Numbered from the stretch's first letter, positions 20,827 to 33,162 are shown. The stretch is 64,000 nt of DNA from Lampris incognitus (GCF_029633865.1 NC_079212.1:81808672-81872671); one strand, 5' to 3'. Notes: generated from the letters alone by a model not told the origin. Made by a program: numbers and translations.

Positions 20827-23800
20827 GGACAGAGTAGTTCTGTTCTCTGTAATTTACACACTTTTTCTCAGGGTGAAAAGTTAGTTACACTCAAAATTTC
20901 ATCTTTATCTTTTGTTTCTTTTAATGCTCGAGGATTAAGGGACAATACCAAAAGCAAAGCACTGCTATTATATGCTAAAAGCCTGAATACTGATTTTTGT
21001 TTGATACAAGAATCTCATTCTGAACCTAATGACATTAGATTCCGGAAATCCCAATGGGGAGAGGACTTGTGGATGTCTCATGGCACAAACCACTCAGCAG
21101 GAACTCTGACTTTGAAACACAAGTTTAAAGGGAAAGTTATCTCTTCACAGACAGATTCAAACGGTCACTTTATTTTGTTGGTTATTTCATTTAATGACCA
21201 GGTATTTTTATTGGGAAACGTTTATGGTTATAACAACAAACGGGAGAATATTACCTTAATGCATTCAGTAAATGCAAAAATTGATTCTATAATAAGTAAA
21301 TTTGCAGATCTAAAGATCATATTCGGAGGAGACTGGAATCATTCAATTAATGATATGTTAGATAGATGGCCAAATAAAAGTAATACAAATAATAGTTATT
21401 TGTTAGATTTTATAAATGAAAGAGATCTGATTGATATTTGGAGGTATAAGAATCCTACAGTTAAAGAATTTACGTGGAAGAACAGGTCAGGGTCATTACA
21501 GTCTCGTATTGACTATTGGTTGATTTCTGATCCATTATCTGAACATGTCTCTTCAGTTAAAATGTTACCAACACCCTTGACGGATCATAAAACTATCTTT
21601 TTGGAGCTGTATATGTCTACTAGTCATCAAACTAAAAGAGTCAACTCATATTGGAAATTAAATAATTCTCTTTTATTGAATGAATCTTTGGTAAAGGAGA
21701 TTAAAATAAAAATAGATGAATGCTGGGATAGGGCATGTGCTGAAAATATGTATGGCAAAAATTGGGAGTTCATGAAATTTGAATTAAGGTCCCTTATAAT
21801 GAAAAGAGGAGCGGAAATAGTTAAAAACAGAAAAAAAGAAGAATCAGAAATGATCTCTGAAATTATTGCTTTATCATCACAGCCACTTGAACATTTATCA
21901 GAGGATAACAAGAACAGACTTCAAATTCTACAATTAAAATTAGATAATCTATATATTCACAAGGCAAAAGGAGCCTTTGTGCGCTCTAGGAGGAGATGGC
22001 TTGAGGAAGGAGAGCAAAACTCCAGCTATTTCTTCAAATTAGAGAAACAACATAATACACTTTGCAGCATGACCAAACTCTGTTCAGATGGTGTCATCAC
22101 ACAAGACCCTAAAAAGATTTCTGAGACATGTGAACTATTTTATAAAGAATTATATAAGTCTAAACTGTCAACAAATGACATGGAAAGTTTCTTCAACTCT
22201 TTAGGTAATATTGAGAGCATCAGCAATGCTAATAAAGATTTGTGTGATGCCCCCATCACAACATTGGATGTTGAGGAGGCTATTAAAAAAAGGAAACTCA
22301 ATAAGAGTCCTGGGAATGACGGATTAACCTCAGAGTTATATAAATGTTTCTCCAAGGACTTATCACGCTTTTTACATAAAGTATATATAGAAAGCATTGC
22401 TAATGAAAAGCTCCCTCCTTCATTGTCTCAGGGGTTGATCACTTTGATTCCCAAACCGCAAAAAGACTATTTGTTGTTAGATAATTGGAGACCTATTTCA
22501 CTCTTGAACAATGACTACAAGATAATTGCTATGTGTTTGGCTAAAAAATTGAAAAGTACACTTAATGACATTATTGATGAAACACAGTCTGGTTTCATGA
22601 CTGGTAGACATATAACAAACAACATAAGACTGGTGATTGATATCTTGGATCATTCAGAATTAATTACAGATAACAGCTTCATTCTTTTTTTAGATTTTTA
22701 TAAAGCTTTTGATTCCATTGAACACATTCATATTTAAAGCACTTGACATTTTTGGTTTTGGGAATATGTTTAAAAAATCTGTCAAAACGTTATATGCAGG
22801 TGCAAATAGTTCAATCAAACTCCCATATGGCACTACTAAAAGATTTAACTTAAATCGTGGAATCCGTCAAGGTTGTCCGATCTCGGCATATCTCTTCCTT
22901 CTTCCTATGCAATTACTCTCCATTCATTTCAAAAACAGTGATGTATTGGGTCTCTCTATTGTTGGCAGAACACTGTCTATCACTCAACTTGCAGATGATA
23001 CAACCTTTTTTTTAAAGGATAAATTTCAAGTTAATTAAGCAATCAAAGTCATTAACTCTTTCTCAATGGCCTCCGGCCTTAAACTGAACATTTCAAAATG
23101 TGAGCTTCTTCCTGTTAATAGTTGCACAGATACTATTATTTCTGGGATCCCTGTGAAGCATAAGGTTAAATATCTTGGTATTATAATTAAAAAAGACCAA
23201 AGCTCCAGACTATCTGAAAATTTTAATCCACTTATAGCTTCAGTCCAACAGAGGTTTAACCTTTGGCTTCAAAGAGATTTGTCTATTACTGGAAGATCCC
23301 TGGTAGCTAAAGTTGAAGGCCTCTCCAGACTTATATATGCAGCTATGGCACTTGATGTCTCAAGACATATGCACTAAAATTGACAGAATATTATTTGAAT
23401 TTATCTGGGAAAAAAGAATACATTATATTAAGAAGAATGTCATGATAAATAAGTTATGTTCTGGTGGGATTAATTCTTTAGACTTCACCTCCTTAAACTC
23501 TTCTTTTAAAGTCAAATGGATCAAACTTTTCTTAAAAAATCCCAACTCAATCTGGAATTTTATTACTGCCCATATATTTAATTCACTTGGAGGAATGCAT
23601 TTTCTCTTAAGGTGCAATTACAATATTTATAAATTACCGATAAAACTGTCCAACTTTCATAGTCAACTTTTGTTATCCTGGTCAGTGATGTACTCACACA
23701 ATTTTTCTCCCCATAAATATTTCATTTGGAACAATCAAGATATTAGGTTTAAGAACAAATCTTTATATATTAAGAGATGGGTTGATAATAAAATTTTACT

Positions 23801-24632
23801 TGTTAGTCAGTTACTGAATGACAATGGTCAGCTTTTCACTTATGAAGAATTTCTTTCTGTATATGGTTTCCCTGTTACACCAAGAGAATATTCTATTGTA
23901 TTTGATGCAATACCAGATGGAGTTAGAAGGTTATTGTTGTCTGCTCCTAAAGGTAAAAGTTGTACTATTCCAGGTTTAACTCCTGAAGACATATATATTG
24001 GTAACTTGTGTCCTTTATTAAGTGATAAAGCCACTAATCAATGCGTTAGAAATATTATTCAGAGAGACATTGTTTCTAAACCTGCAGCCATTTTCTACTG
24101 GAATAATATTTATAATGACATAGATTGGAGGAACACTTGGATTTTATCAAAAAAATATTGTATTACAAATAAGGTACGAGAAGTTACATTTAAACTGCTT
24201 CACAGATGTTATCCAGTCAAGTCCCTTCTTGTAAAATACAAGATTAATATTGACACACTCTGTTCCTTTTGTGGCAATGTGGATGAAACCATATGTCATT
24301 TATTTTGGGATTGTACCTACTCTCATGTTTTTTGGATTGATCTAAATAATCTCATAAATAACAAAATTCACTCTTCTTGTAAACTGGACATCCAACATGT
24401 TTTATTTGGTCTGTCACAAAATGAGGAAATAAGTTCAGAAAAAATGTATATTATCAACCTTCTATTAATATTTGCTAAATTTCATATTCATTGTACCAAA
24501 TTTGCACACCAGCGTCCAAACATTAGTGTATTCAAAGCACTTCTTTCATCCTATTTAGAATCTTTAAAAGAATGTATGAATCCTAAAGCCAGCAAAACCA
24601 GAAGACTATGTGAAGAATATAATTTAACTTAA
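20827..24632 (+). pseudogene. LINE A ORF2 endonuclease/reverse transcriptase, broken
   Basis: Encodes an apurinic-type endonuclease, then reverse transcriptase. Endonuclease: VSFNARGLRD, LIQESH, GGDWN and TDHK in order (20910-21600). RT: KSPGNDGLTSELY (22300), LITLIPKPQKD, GRHITNNIRLV, FLDFYKAFDS, RQGCPIS (22868) and LADDTTFFL (22990; ADD catalytic pair present). C-terminus: CSFCGNVDETICHLFWDC (24260-24310), the CCHC zinc finger of these LINEs. Three lesions: a frameshift near 22726 just after KAFDSIEH, an in-frame TAA at 23036-23038, and a frameshift near 23358. The frame is open upstream to 20827 without a clear ATG. Everything else is intact, so this copy is fairly young. Confidence 0.88.
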
Positions 24633-24788
24633 ATCCTGTATCTCGAGCTTTTTTATTTTGTCTTTTCTTTTCTTTTTTTTATGGATATGTAAATTTTAAT
24701 TTTGAAATAATTTATATTTTTGTAACTACTTTTGTCCTATTGTGATGTAATATTTTCTTGTTTATATGTTTTGATCAACAAAAAAAAA

Positions 24789-24801
24789 ACATCACACATT
24801 C
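24789..24801 (+). other. 13-bp insertion target, junction A/B
   Basis: ACATCACACATTC between the A tail of LINE A and the GAGAGGACGACGCCAAGATG start of LINE B. Identical to 19861-19873 and 43030-43042. Confidence 0.65.
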
Positions 24802-24923
24802 GAGAGGACGACGCCAAGATGGCTGCCGAGTAAACGATTTATCTGGTGAAAAACGAAGAAGTTGTCGTTTAAATAACTTTAACAACAACCGGAAGAACTT
24901 CTTCAACGACCGAAAGCAGCTTA

Positions 24924-25805
24924 ATGTCGATTCGAGACAGGAAAAGATCGCAAAAGAGCAAAGTGCCCATGCCTGCGGTCCACTCGGGTAACATGCTGAT
25001 ATCCTCATGCCATGATTACGCCCGCTCCGTAGAAGCAGTAACGGTCACTATGGCAGAAGAAGAATCTCCTCCGCTCACTATGGCAGAAGAAGAATCTCCT
25101 CCGCTACATGGGACTCCATGCAAGTCCCCTACTGCAAAGAAAGCTCCTTATGAGACTAGAGTCCACATCCCAAGATAACGCCGTCATCTCCGTACTCTCC
25201 AAACTCATAAGGCTGGTGAGTGAAAACTCTAAGAAAATCGACGTAAATACACTGAAGATAGAAGGGATGAAAAAAACAATAGACTTTGCATGCAGTGAAG
25301 TAAAAGACACACAGAAGAAAGTGTCAAATGTTGAAGCTCGTCTTAAAGAGGAAGAGCGCAAAGCTGCCAGTCTTCAAACACGTGTGTGCGAGCTGGAGTC
25401 CTACTCAAGACGGTGGAACGTGAAGCTTTATGGCGTTGCTGAAAACTTAACCGAAAATGTGCAAGAAAAAGCTTACAGGTTTGCTGCCAGAATATCCTTC
25501 CAGAGGAAAAGAACAAGCTCTCAGATGTTATCGATGTTGCCCATCGTCTTGGAAAACCATCACAAAGCCGCTCCACTCCAAGAGCCATCATCATCCGATT
25601 CTCCCTGGGGTCCTACAGAGATGCTGTGTGGAAGTCAGCAAAACATCATTCCTTCCTGCGTGACAACAGGCTTCGTTTTGCTGAAGATCTCTCTCAACTC
25701 GTCAGGGAGGCCAGGCTGAACATGTGGCCCATGGTGCAGAAGGCACGAAGTGAGGGGAAACCTGCATATTATGTAGGTGCATGAGCCTTCATCAATAGAC
25801 AGGAA
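24924..25805 (+). pseudogene. LINE B ORF1, broken
   Basis: ORF1 of the second Tx1-like LINE. The start reads MSIRDRKRSQKSKVPMPAV, followed by a duplicated TMAEEESPPL block (direct repeat at about 25049-25109). After a frameshift a coiled coil runs at 25140-25390, then VCELESYSRRWNVKLYGVAE (RNA-recognition domain start) and, after another shift near 25475, VAHRLGKPSQSR and FAEDLSQLVREARLNMWPMV. The C-terminus has a TGA inside YYVGA-AFINRQEMT. It is homologous to LINE A ORF1 but clearly divergent, showing the two tandem LINEs are different families rather than a recent duplication. Confidence 0.8.
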
Positions 25806-26004
25806 ATGACCTGAGGTAAACATGGCTTGCAGGTCCAACAAAGCTCAGCCTCCTGACTCTCTAAACTGGTGTGCTGTTAGACTTTTCATCACAGGGACAA
25901 CTCAGCCTACTTGAACTCTCATTTATTTTGCATTCTTCTCTTACAATATTTCTTACAATGTTTTATCCTACTGATTTTTTTTATAGACAACAGCTTGAAA
26001 AACT

Positions 26005-26590
26005 TAGTCCATGGGCCAGAGCCCAAAATTTCCTATTTCGGTACACTCAAGGTGGCAAAACTTACTTAAAATTTTTGAAAGGATCCATGTCTGTAGATGA
26101 TATTTTGGTATGATAACCATTCCTGAGTGGCAGCTGTATCACAGTTATCAGCTCATGAAGTTAACCACCCCCTAAAGTAAATTGCATTTTAGACGCTGGT
26201 GCATATCCTGGTTTAGCCTCATGGTCAGGACATTTTTCAATGTTCTATAATATTGTCTTTGGTATCATTTTAAAGGGGACCTTCTTAGCTTTCATTCAAG
26301 CCCTGTTGTGGATATTTCTCACAAATATAGAGGTCACTTGAGCTCTTCAACCCGTCAATAACGCACATCTTTCTGCAATGTTCGCCTAAACTATATACTT
26401 TCTTTTAGCCCTGTGGCATCTAGGAATATCAGGGACACAAAACACAAAAACTGGAATACTCACAGGACTGTAAAGATTCAGGAAATGTATAATATACCCA
26501 TACTATTTCATTGTGTGAGGTGATTGTGAACCTTAAATTAGAAGGGCATTATTACTAAGAAACTAACTAGACCAAAGCCAGTTAGTCCAT
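26005..26590 (+). repeat. Left terminal inverted repeat of the Academ-like element
   Basis: Long inverted repeat. Examples of matching blocks: GGTACACTCAAGGTGGCAAA (26041) with its inverse near 32730; CAGTTATCAGCTCATGAAGT (26143) with its inverse near 32625; ATTCAGGAAATGTATAATAT (26478) with its inverse near 32290. Small indels separate the arms. Confidence 0.9.
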
Positions 26591-27262
26591 GGGTCAGACC
26601 AGATATCGATATCACCCAAGGTGACACAACTTCACTGGTGCCATTTTATTTGGTACACTAACAGAAGTAAAATAATACATGATAACCTTTCCAAATGAGC
26701 AGCTATTTCATTTTTCTTTCAGGAAACCTGTTTCTGTGCCTCTCACGATTGTGTATTTGCCCAGATTTTTACAAATATAGCATTTCAACACCCCTGGTAC
26801 TGATTAGCCTAGCTTAAACTCTGGGACAGTTCTTAGTTGGCCAACAACCAAGGATAACCAGTACTGTGTACTTCCATTCATTGTGCTAAGCTAGGCTAAC
26901 GTGCAGCCAGATAGCTTTCTACTAAACACATATAGAGGAAACTGGTATCTATCTTCTTGTCTCACTCTGGAGAAGATTGTAAGCTAATTTCCCATAATGT
27001 TAGCATGTTCTTTTAATGTATATGTTAATATGATTAGTTAAAGTGGCTACGAGGAACTTTCATCTTGTGTTGATTTTAGCGGCCTCATGTGGACAAAATA
27101 CAGCTGTTGCATAGCAACTAGGTAATGTATCTATTTGTGGCTATGTAAGATAAATAATGGTAATATGACGCTGGTGAAGCAAAGTAAACTTTGTTTTAGT
27201 AGTGTTCATACACCTAAGTTACATGTATTTGTTTGTATGTGGCAGGTGAAAACTGACTGAAT

Positions 27263-30200
27263 ATGGCCACTGGTGAACAAGCAAGTTTTTACCCAATACC
27301 AAAGCGCCCACGGGTGGAGTGCATTATCCACTGTTCTGATGATACAGATAAGCTGGTTTCACTACAAAGTGTCGACTCATGGAGAACTCTGCTCAGGGCA
27401 GCTCAGATACGAAATCATGCACCAGTTTTGAAACTGGCAAAAGACATTCCTGAGGGACAGATTCCAGCAATCTACTACCACAGAAAGTGTCGCAGTATCT
27501 TCACTATGAAGCAAATTCTTGATGGCCTCCTTGCAAAAGAAAAGAAAAGTTGTGTCTCTGCTGAAGAGAAACAATCTAAGAGAGTAGCTCGACATGCTCC
27601 AAGTACATCTAGGACTTATGATGCAGAGTGCATATTTTGTCAGAAAAACAGCAAATATTCCAAGAGACAGAATACGAGAGAAGTACTGGTGCAGTGTCGA
27701 GAACGGCGAGCTGATGCAAAGATCAGGAGTGCAGCCACAAAGAAAAGGGACAGCAGAATCCTTGCCATTGTGAGTAGAGACCTTGTAGCAGCTGAAGGGC
27801 ACTACCACAGATCATGCTATAGACTTTACACCAAAGAAGAGGTTTCCAAAGGAGAGGTTGCCAGCAATGAAGATGATGATGCTGCAGCCCAGTATGAAGC
27901 TGCTGTGAATAAGGCATACAATGAGCTGTTCCTCTTCATCAGGATGGAGCTTTTTGGCAATCCTCAAGTGATGACAATGACTGATCTCTCTTCTAGACTG
28001 GTAGCTTCAATGAACTCCCAAGGCATTGCCCAAGTCAAGGAATCAACCAAGAAGCACATAAGGCGAAACCTGGAGAGTGAGTTTGCTGGAGCCTTGCAGA
28101 TATTCCCTGATGAGAAAGGAAAATTCCTCCTCCATCCCGATAACTTGTCCATGAGGGAACTTGCCAAAGAAAATCAGTCTCTCAAAAGGGAGCTGCAGAC
28201 CCTGAAAAGTGTCAGTGCACAAGATGTTATAGCCAAAGCAGCCATCAAATTGAGAGCAGACATTAAAAGTCAAGATGTTCCTCAAACCTGGCCGCCTGAA
28301 GTCAAACCAGAAGCAGAATGTCCTACCATTCCAGAGTCGCTCATTATCTTCCTGTACTCTCTACTCACAGGCTCAAATGATCCTGATCATGCATCCCAGA
28401 GAGTGCAGTGCCTTCTGCAGTCATTTGGCCATGACATAGTATAGGCAGTGACATGTGGAAATACCAAGCCTTCCAAGCACATTGTTCTGCCATTCAGTGT
28501 CAAATCGTTGACAGGAAATGTAGAGTTGATAAACATACTCAACCGACTTGGTCACAGTGTGTCCTATTCACAGATGGAAGAGATCAACACTGCCCTGTGT
28601 CTCCAGAAACTCTCATCATCAGGGAGTGGCATTGCCCTTCCAGCTAACATCCATCCTGGCATATTCACAACTTTAGCCTGGGACAATATCGACCGTCTTG
28701 AAGAAACTGTCAGTGGTGAGGGAACATCTCACAGAGTCAATGGGATTGCTGTGCAAGCAAAGCCAGTCAACCCACTTCCTGTCCAACCCATGCCCACTGT
28801 TCCCAAAACAAAGAAGAGAAGCATTGATGGACCCCCACCAATGTTACCAACTTACAATGCTGGACAACGGGTAGGGCCACCACAAAGCAAAAAGTCAGAT
28901 GCCGATACTGCAGCCAATACTAAGCTTGCCAGAGAGAAAAACCTTCTTTGGGTCCTAGCACGCATGTCACAACAAGAAGAACAGTCAGTCAGCAGCTGGA
29001 CAGGCTTCAACATCCTGACTCGAGGAGAGATGACGGTCATCCCCGACAATATAGGCTATCTGCCTACCATCAATGCTCCAGTGACACAAATGTCTACTGT
29101 CAACGAGGTGGTTAACCAGTCACTGAGCATCATGCAGTGCTTAGGCCTGAGGAAGATTGTCTGTGTCTTTGACCAAGCCCTGTATGCGAAGGCTGTCGAG
29201 ATCACATGGAAACACCATGACAAGTTCCATGATATCATCGTTAGGCTTGGGGTATTCCACACCATCTGCACACTGCTGGCAATAATAGGAAAGCGTTTCC
29301 AAGATGCTGGACTCAAAGACCTCTGCATTGAGTCTGGCATGATTGCAGAAGGCTCAATTGCTGGTGTTATGGATGGCCGCAAGTACAACAGGGCAGGGCG
29401 ACTACACAAGCTCCTGTATGAGGCTCTCATGCGACTGACCTTGAATGGTTTCCTGTCCTGGTTGGAAGAAACTCACAGGAATGACATGGTTCACCTGAAT
29501 GAGACACTGAAGACCATTGACAGCCTTGGGAAAGAAGTCTCACAACATGCTTTGAGGTCCTCGAGAACAGCTCTTGTACACGCATCATGGATCTATTTGA
29601 AGTCTACCGTGAGTTCCTTAGAGGTGGAAACGGCAGCCTCTCGAACTTCTGGATGTCCTATTTGGACATGGTTGAAATCTTGTTGGGGCTCATCCGAGCA
29701 TCCAGAGAGGGAGACTGGATGCTACACTTGGCTAGCATTCGAGCAATGATCCCATGGTGCTTTGCTTATGACAGGATGAATTATGCACGCTACCTCCCCT
29801 ACTACTACGCCCAGATGTCTGAGCTGCCCATCACACACCCAGATGTGTACACAGAATTCATGGAAGGAGGCTTCTCAGTCCAACTGGGCTCCACCAATCC
29901 CTTTGGCCGAGTCCCTGTTGACCAAGCTATAGAAGAAACGGTGAACAAAGACACCCAAACAGCTGGAGGGACAAAGGGATTCAGCTTGAAGCCAGGAGCT
30001 GTGACCAAATATTATCTCACAGCTGAGTATAGAAGCATGTACCTCAGACAGCTGAGAGACCTGACAGGTCAAGGCAGGTGCAAATGGTCTCATCCAGATC
30101 TACAGAGTCCAAGGATCAAGAGAGATGAAGCAGATGTTCAGTCTCTCATGGACCTTATGGAGAATAACTGGCTCAATCCTATGTCCCCTGATGAGATTGA

Positions 30201-31924
30201 TTTGGTTAGCCTCTCCACTGGCAACATGGCTCCACCTGATGTGACCATAGATCTCTTGAGAGCTCTTGAGAAAGGAGAAGAGGCCTACCAAGCATTCCAG
30301 CAAACAAGGTTAGATGCAGACCCACCACCTGTGAAATTCCACGACAAGATGACCAAGCAAAGTCTGAAAACATTCTCCAATGTCAGCACAAAACAAGCTC
30401 ATGGAAAGAAAGCACAGGATGTGGTTCTGAAGGCAGATAGAAACCTTTTCAGTCACATGATCCTGGTGGCTGAAAGCAGGAAGGTGAATCTGAAGGATGT
30501 CCTTGCCTACCCATTGGGCCCACTACCATGGGCACTGGCAAATGCTGACGGGTCCTTACGAAAAACAAACAAGGCTGCACTTGCCAGAGAGCTTGAAAAG
30601 AATGTATCTCCTGCAGAAGACATCCCAATCCCATCTACTTCCATCATTGATGGGATGAGCCTGGTCCAAAAAATGAATGGCAACAACAAAACCTTTGCAC
30701 AGGTGGAAGAGTCAGCCTTGACCCAGGTCCTCCATGAGGGAGCACAGAGTGGGAGGATTGATGTTGTTTTTGATGTCTATCACCAGACTTCGATCAAAGA
30801 TGCTGAACGACTGAACCGGGGTGGAGACATCACTCTCCAGTACAAGAATCTTGCAGGGGGACACCACGTCCAGCAGTGGAGAACATTTCTGTGCAGTTCC
30901 TCCAACAAGACCAGTCTCATCAAGTTTCTGGTGGAAGAGTGGAAACAGAGCTATGCTGCATGGCAAGGTGTTGTACATGACCTGTGAGGAAACCTGCTAC
31001 AAGTTGACAGAAGATGGGTGTGAGGAAGCAGCAGAACTGCACTCCACACATGAAGAAGCTGACACCCGTCTGCTCCTGCATGCATTGCATGCAGCAAATG
31101 CGGGCTCAAAGTCAGTTATCATCACAGCTGAGGACACTGATGTCATGGTGCTTTGTCTTGGCTTCCAGAAGGACATCACCTGTCCCATCTACCAGAAGTG
31201 TGGGACTCAGAACCGCACACGGTTTGTCGACATCACCAAACTGGCAAGTTCACTTGGAGACAGCATCTGTGACAGCCTAATTGGCTTACATGCCTTCACA
31301 GGCTGCGACACTGTCAGTGCATTCGCTGGTCGAGGGAAGCTGAAGGCCCTGAAGATAGTGAGAAAGCACACTTCCTGCCAAGAGACTTTTAGTCAACTGG
31401 GACAGACATGGAATGTGAGTGATGAGCTGTTCCAGAAAATTGAGCAGTTCACCTGTCGGATGTATGTTGCTAATAGCAGCACTGCTGAGGTGAACAAACT
31501 GCGTTACCAGCTCTTCTGCACCAAAAGGGGAGAGGTTGAGTCCAGCCAGCTGCCACCATGTAGAGACTGTCTCTTTATGCATGTTCAACGAGCCAACTAT
31601 CAGGCAGCAATATGGAAGTGCTGTCTGCAGGCTAACCCTGTGGTGCCAAGCCCTACTGAGTATGGATGGACAGACGATGAAGGCAAGCTGGCCATTTACT
31701 GGATGCGCTCCCCACCTGCACCAGATGTGGTCTTGGAAATGCTAACATGCAAGTGTGTGCATTCATGCAAAATGCCAAGCTGCATGTGCCTGTCAAATGG
31801 ACTTCCATGCACAGACATGTGCAGGTTACAGACCTGCAGTAACCAAAAACAGCAGGATGGTCCAGAACTGGACTTTGAACTTGGGGAGTCAGATGATGAG
31901 AGAAAGGAGCAGTTTGATGAATGA
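27263..31924 (+). pseudogene. Academ-like transposase with FEN/XPG-like region
   Basis: About 1,550 codons in four open pieces: an in-frame TAG at 28442, a frameshift near 29550 and another near 30950 break it. Visible parts in order: two zinc-binding modules (CIIHC...YYHRKC at 27320-27492; CIFCQKN...HYHRSCYRLYT at 27630-27830); a coiled-coil segment near 28150-28215; a central region with FTTLAWDNIDRLEET, RLGVFHTICTLLAIIGKRF and IAEGSIAGVMDGRKYNRAGR; then acidic motifs IIDGMSL (30645), VVFDVYHQ (30765), HEEADTRLLLHA (31049), AEDTDVMVL (31129) and LHAFTGCDTVSAFAGRGK (31288), spaced like PIN/FEN/XPG nuclease acidic residues and helix-hairpin region; finally a Cys8 cluster CKCVHSC...CRLQTC (31749-31838). 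Nuclease assignment is inference. It would act as the element's own mobilisation enzyme. Confidence 0.65.
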
Positions 31925-32209
31925 CAGTGTGATGATTCTGATGGTATTACTGTGGTAGTAGTCTATTGATGCATAGGATGTTGATTCTGGACTTGGTTAC
32001 CCAGAGCTTGATAACAATAATGTAACCATATTCACATATACCCATTACCATTACATATACCCACTAATGATATGGGATTACATGTATCATTGACTAAGTA
32101 TATGTAAATGTCAATGTTGTTTAAAATATTAAAATAGTTCATTACCTCACTATGGTATTCCTTTTTATCATGTATTTTGATTGTGTATTTAAACAAATGT
32201 ATAGAGACC
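31925..32209. other. Academ-like 3' non-coding region
   Basis: AT-rich spacer between the gene's stop codon (TGA, 31922-31924) and the right inverted arm. Similarly 26591-27262 on the left is non-coding and holds a CCTAGTACAA-free, AT-rich leader without recognised motifs. Confidence 0.5.
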
Positions 32210-32767
32210 AGTTTGTGACCTAACTGGCTTTGGTCTAGTTCTCATTTAAGGCTCACAATCACCTCACACAATGAAATAGTATGGGTATATTATACATTTC
32301 CTGAATCTTTACAGTCCTGTGAGTATTCCAGTTTTTGTGTTTTGTGTCCCTGATATTCCTAGATGCCACAGGGCTAAAAGAAAGTATATAGTTTAGGCGA
32401 AAATTGCAGAAAGATGTGTGTTATTGACGGGTTGAAGAGCTCAAGTGACCTCTATATTTGTGAGAAATATCCACAACAGGGCTTGAATGAAAGCTAAGAA
32501 GGTCCCCTTTAAAATGATACCAAAGACAATATTATAGAACATTGAAAAATGTCCTGATCATGAGGCTAAACCAGGATATGCACCAGCGTCTAAAATGCAA
32601 TTTAGTTTAGCGGGTGGTTAACTTCATGAGCTGATAACTGTGATACAGCTGCCACTCAGGAATGGTTATCATACCAAAATATCATCTACAGACATGGATC
32701 CTTTCAAAAATTATAAGTAAGTTTTGCCACCTTGAGTGTACCGAAATATCATCTGGCCCATGGACTA
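32210..32767 (-). repeat. Right terminal inverted repeat of the Academ-like element
   Basis: Inverse of 26005-26590, inner edge at CTAACTGGCTTTGGTCTAG (32219) matching CTAGACCAAAGCCAGTTAG (26566). The outer end is GGCCCATGGACTA. Confidence 0.9.
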
Positions 32768-33162
32768 ACTAAGTGGTTTAAAATATGTGGGACACCCTTA
32801 TTTTGCTCAATTTATATTATATTGTCACCTACTATGTTGACTGTTCCAAGTGCAACTAATGCTCAGCGTACCAGGTCATAACTACTTGTTCAGTATTATT
32901 TCGCAAGTTTTCTTATCTTAAGAATTTCTTTGTCTATAGTTTCCCAAAACGCCAAGGGGTAAAGGAATGTTACAAAACGTAAAGCATTATTTTCATTTTC
33001 GAAACAGTTTGATACAGATTTTTGTTTCTGTCAAGAATCTCACTCAATCGCAAGTGATGTGAATTTTTGGAGAGCCCAATGGGGTAACGATTTATGGTTT
33101 TCTCACAGCTCAAAGATCAGCGGGTGTCTTAACCATGAAAAATAGATATTATTCTGTCCTAC
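32768..33162 (+). pseudogene. LINE B ORF2, endonuclease segment
   Basis: After the Academ-like element, LINE sequence resumes. Translated with frame changes it contains DTDFCFCQESHS and FWRAQWGNDLWFSHSS near 33010-33115, aligning with LINE A's NTDFCLIQESHS and RKSQWGEDLWMSHGT. It runs up to the insert at 33163. A heavily mutated 5' part (32768-33000) precedes it. Confidence 0.75.

Larger units (their letters stand above)
19874..24788 (+). mobile_element. Tx1-like LINE A, near full length
   Basis: Starts GAGACGGAGCCAAGATGG (5' untranslated region with a CAAGATGGC motif also seen at the other two copies), encodes ORF1 (19976-20725) and a broken ORF2 (20827-24632), and ends in an A-rich tail at 24780-24788. 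It is bounded by ACATCACACATTC at both ends. Protein motifs place it near the Tx1/L1 group of apurinic-endonuclease LINEs. At 4.9 kb with both ORFs it is the most complete LINE in the window. Confidence 0.85.
26005..32767 (+). mobile_element. Academ-like DNA transposon with ~570-bp inverted ends
   Basis: A 6.76-kb element whose ends TAGTCCATGGGCCAG... and ...CTGGCCCATGGACTA are inverted copies. Inverted similarity continues inward for roughly 550-590 bp (26005-26590 and 32210-32767). ACT lies directly outside both ends (26002-26004, 32768-32770), consistent with a 3-bp target duplication inside LINE B. A relative of the terminus recurs at the inner edge of the left arm (TTAGTCCATGGGTCAGACC, 26580). 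The single broken gene (27263-31924) encodes zinc-binding motifs, a FEN/XPG-like region and a Cys8 cluster. My recollection of the Academ superfamily (XPG-like nuclease, Cys8 finger, 3-4-bp duplications) fits, but no comparison was run. Confidence 0.7.

Noticed and set aside
19861-24801. Simple tandem duplication of one LINE to explain A-B-C
   Set aside because: ORF1 and ORF2 of the three copies are strongly diverged and their 3' tails differ, while the 13-mer is identical.
27263-31924. Host gene with several exons
   Set aside because: The breaks lack convincing splice sites, the reading frame continues directly across the TAG, and the whole lies between long inverted repeats with a short target duplication.
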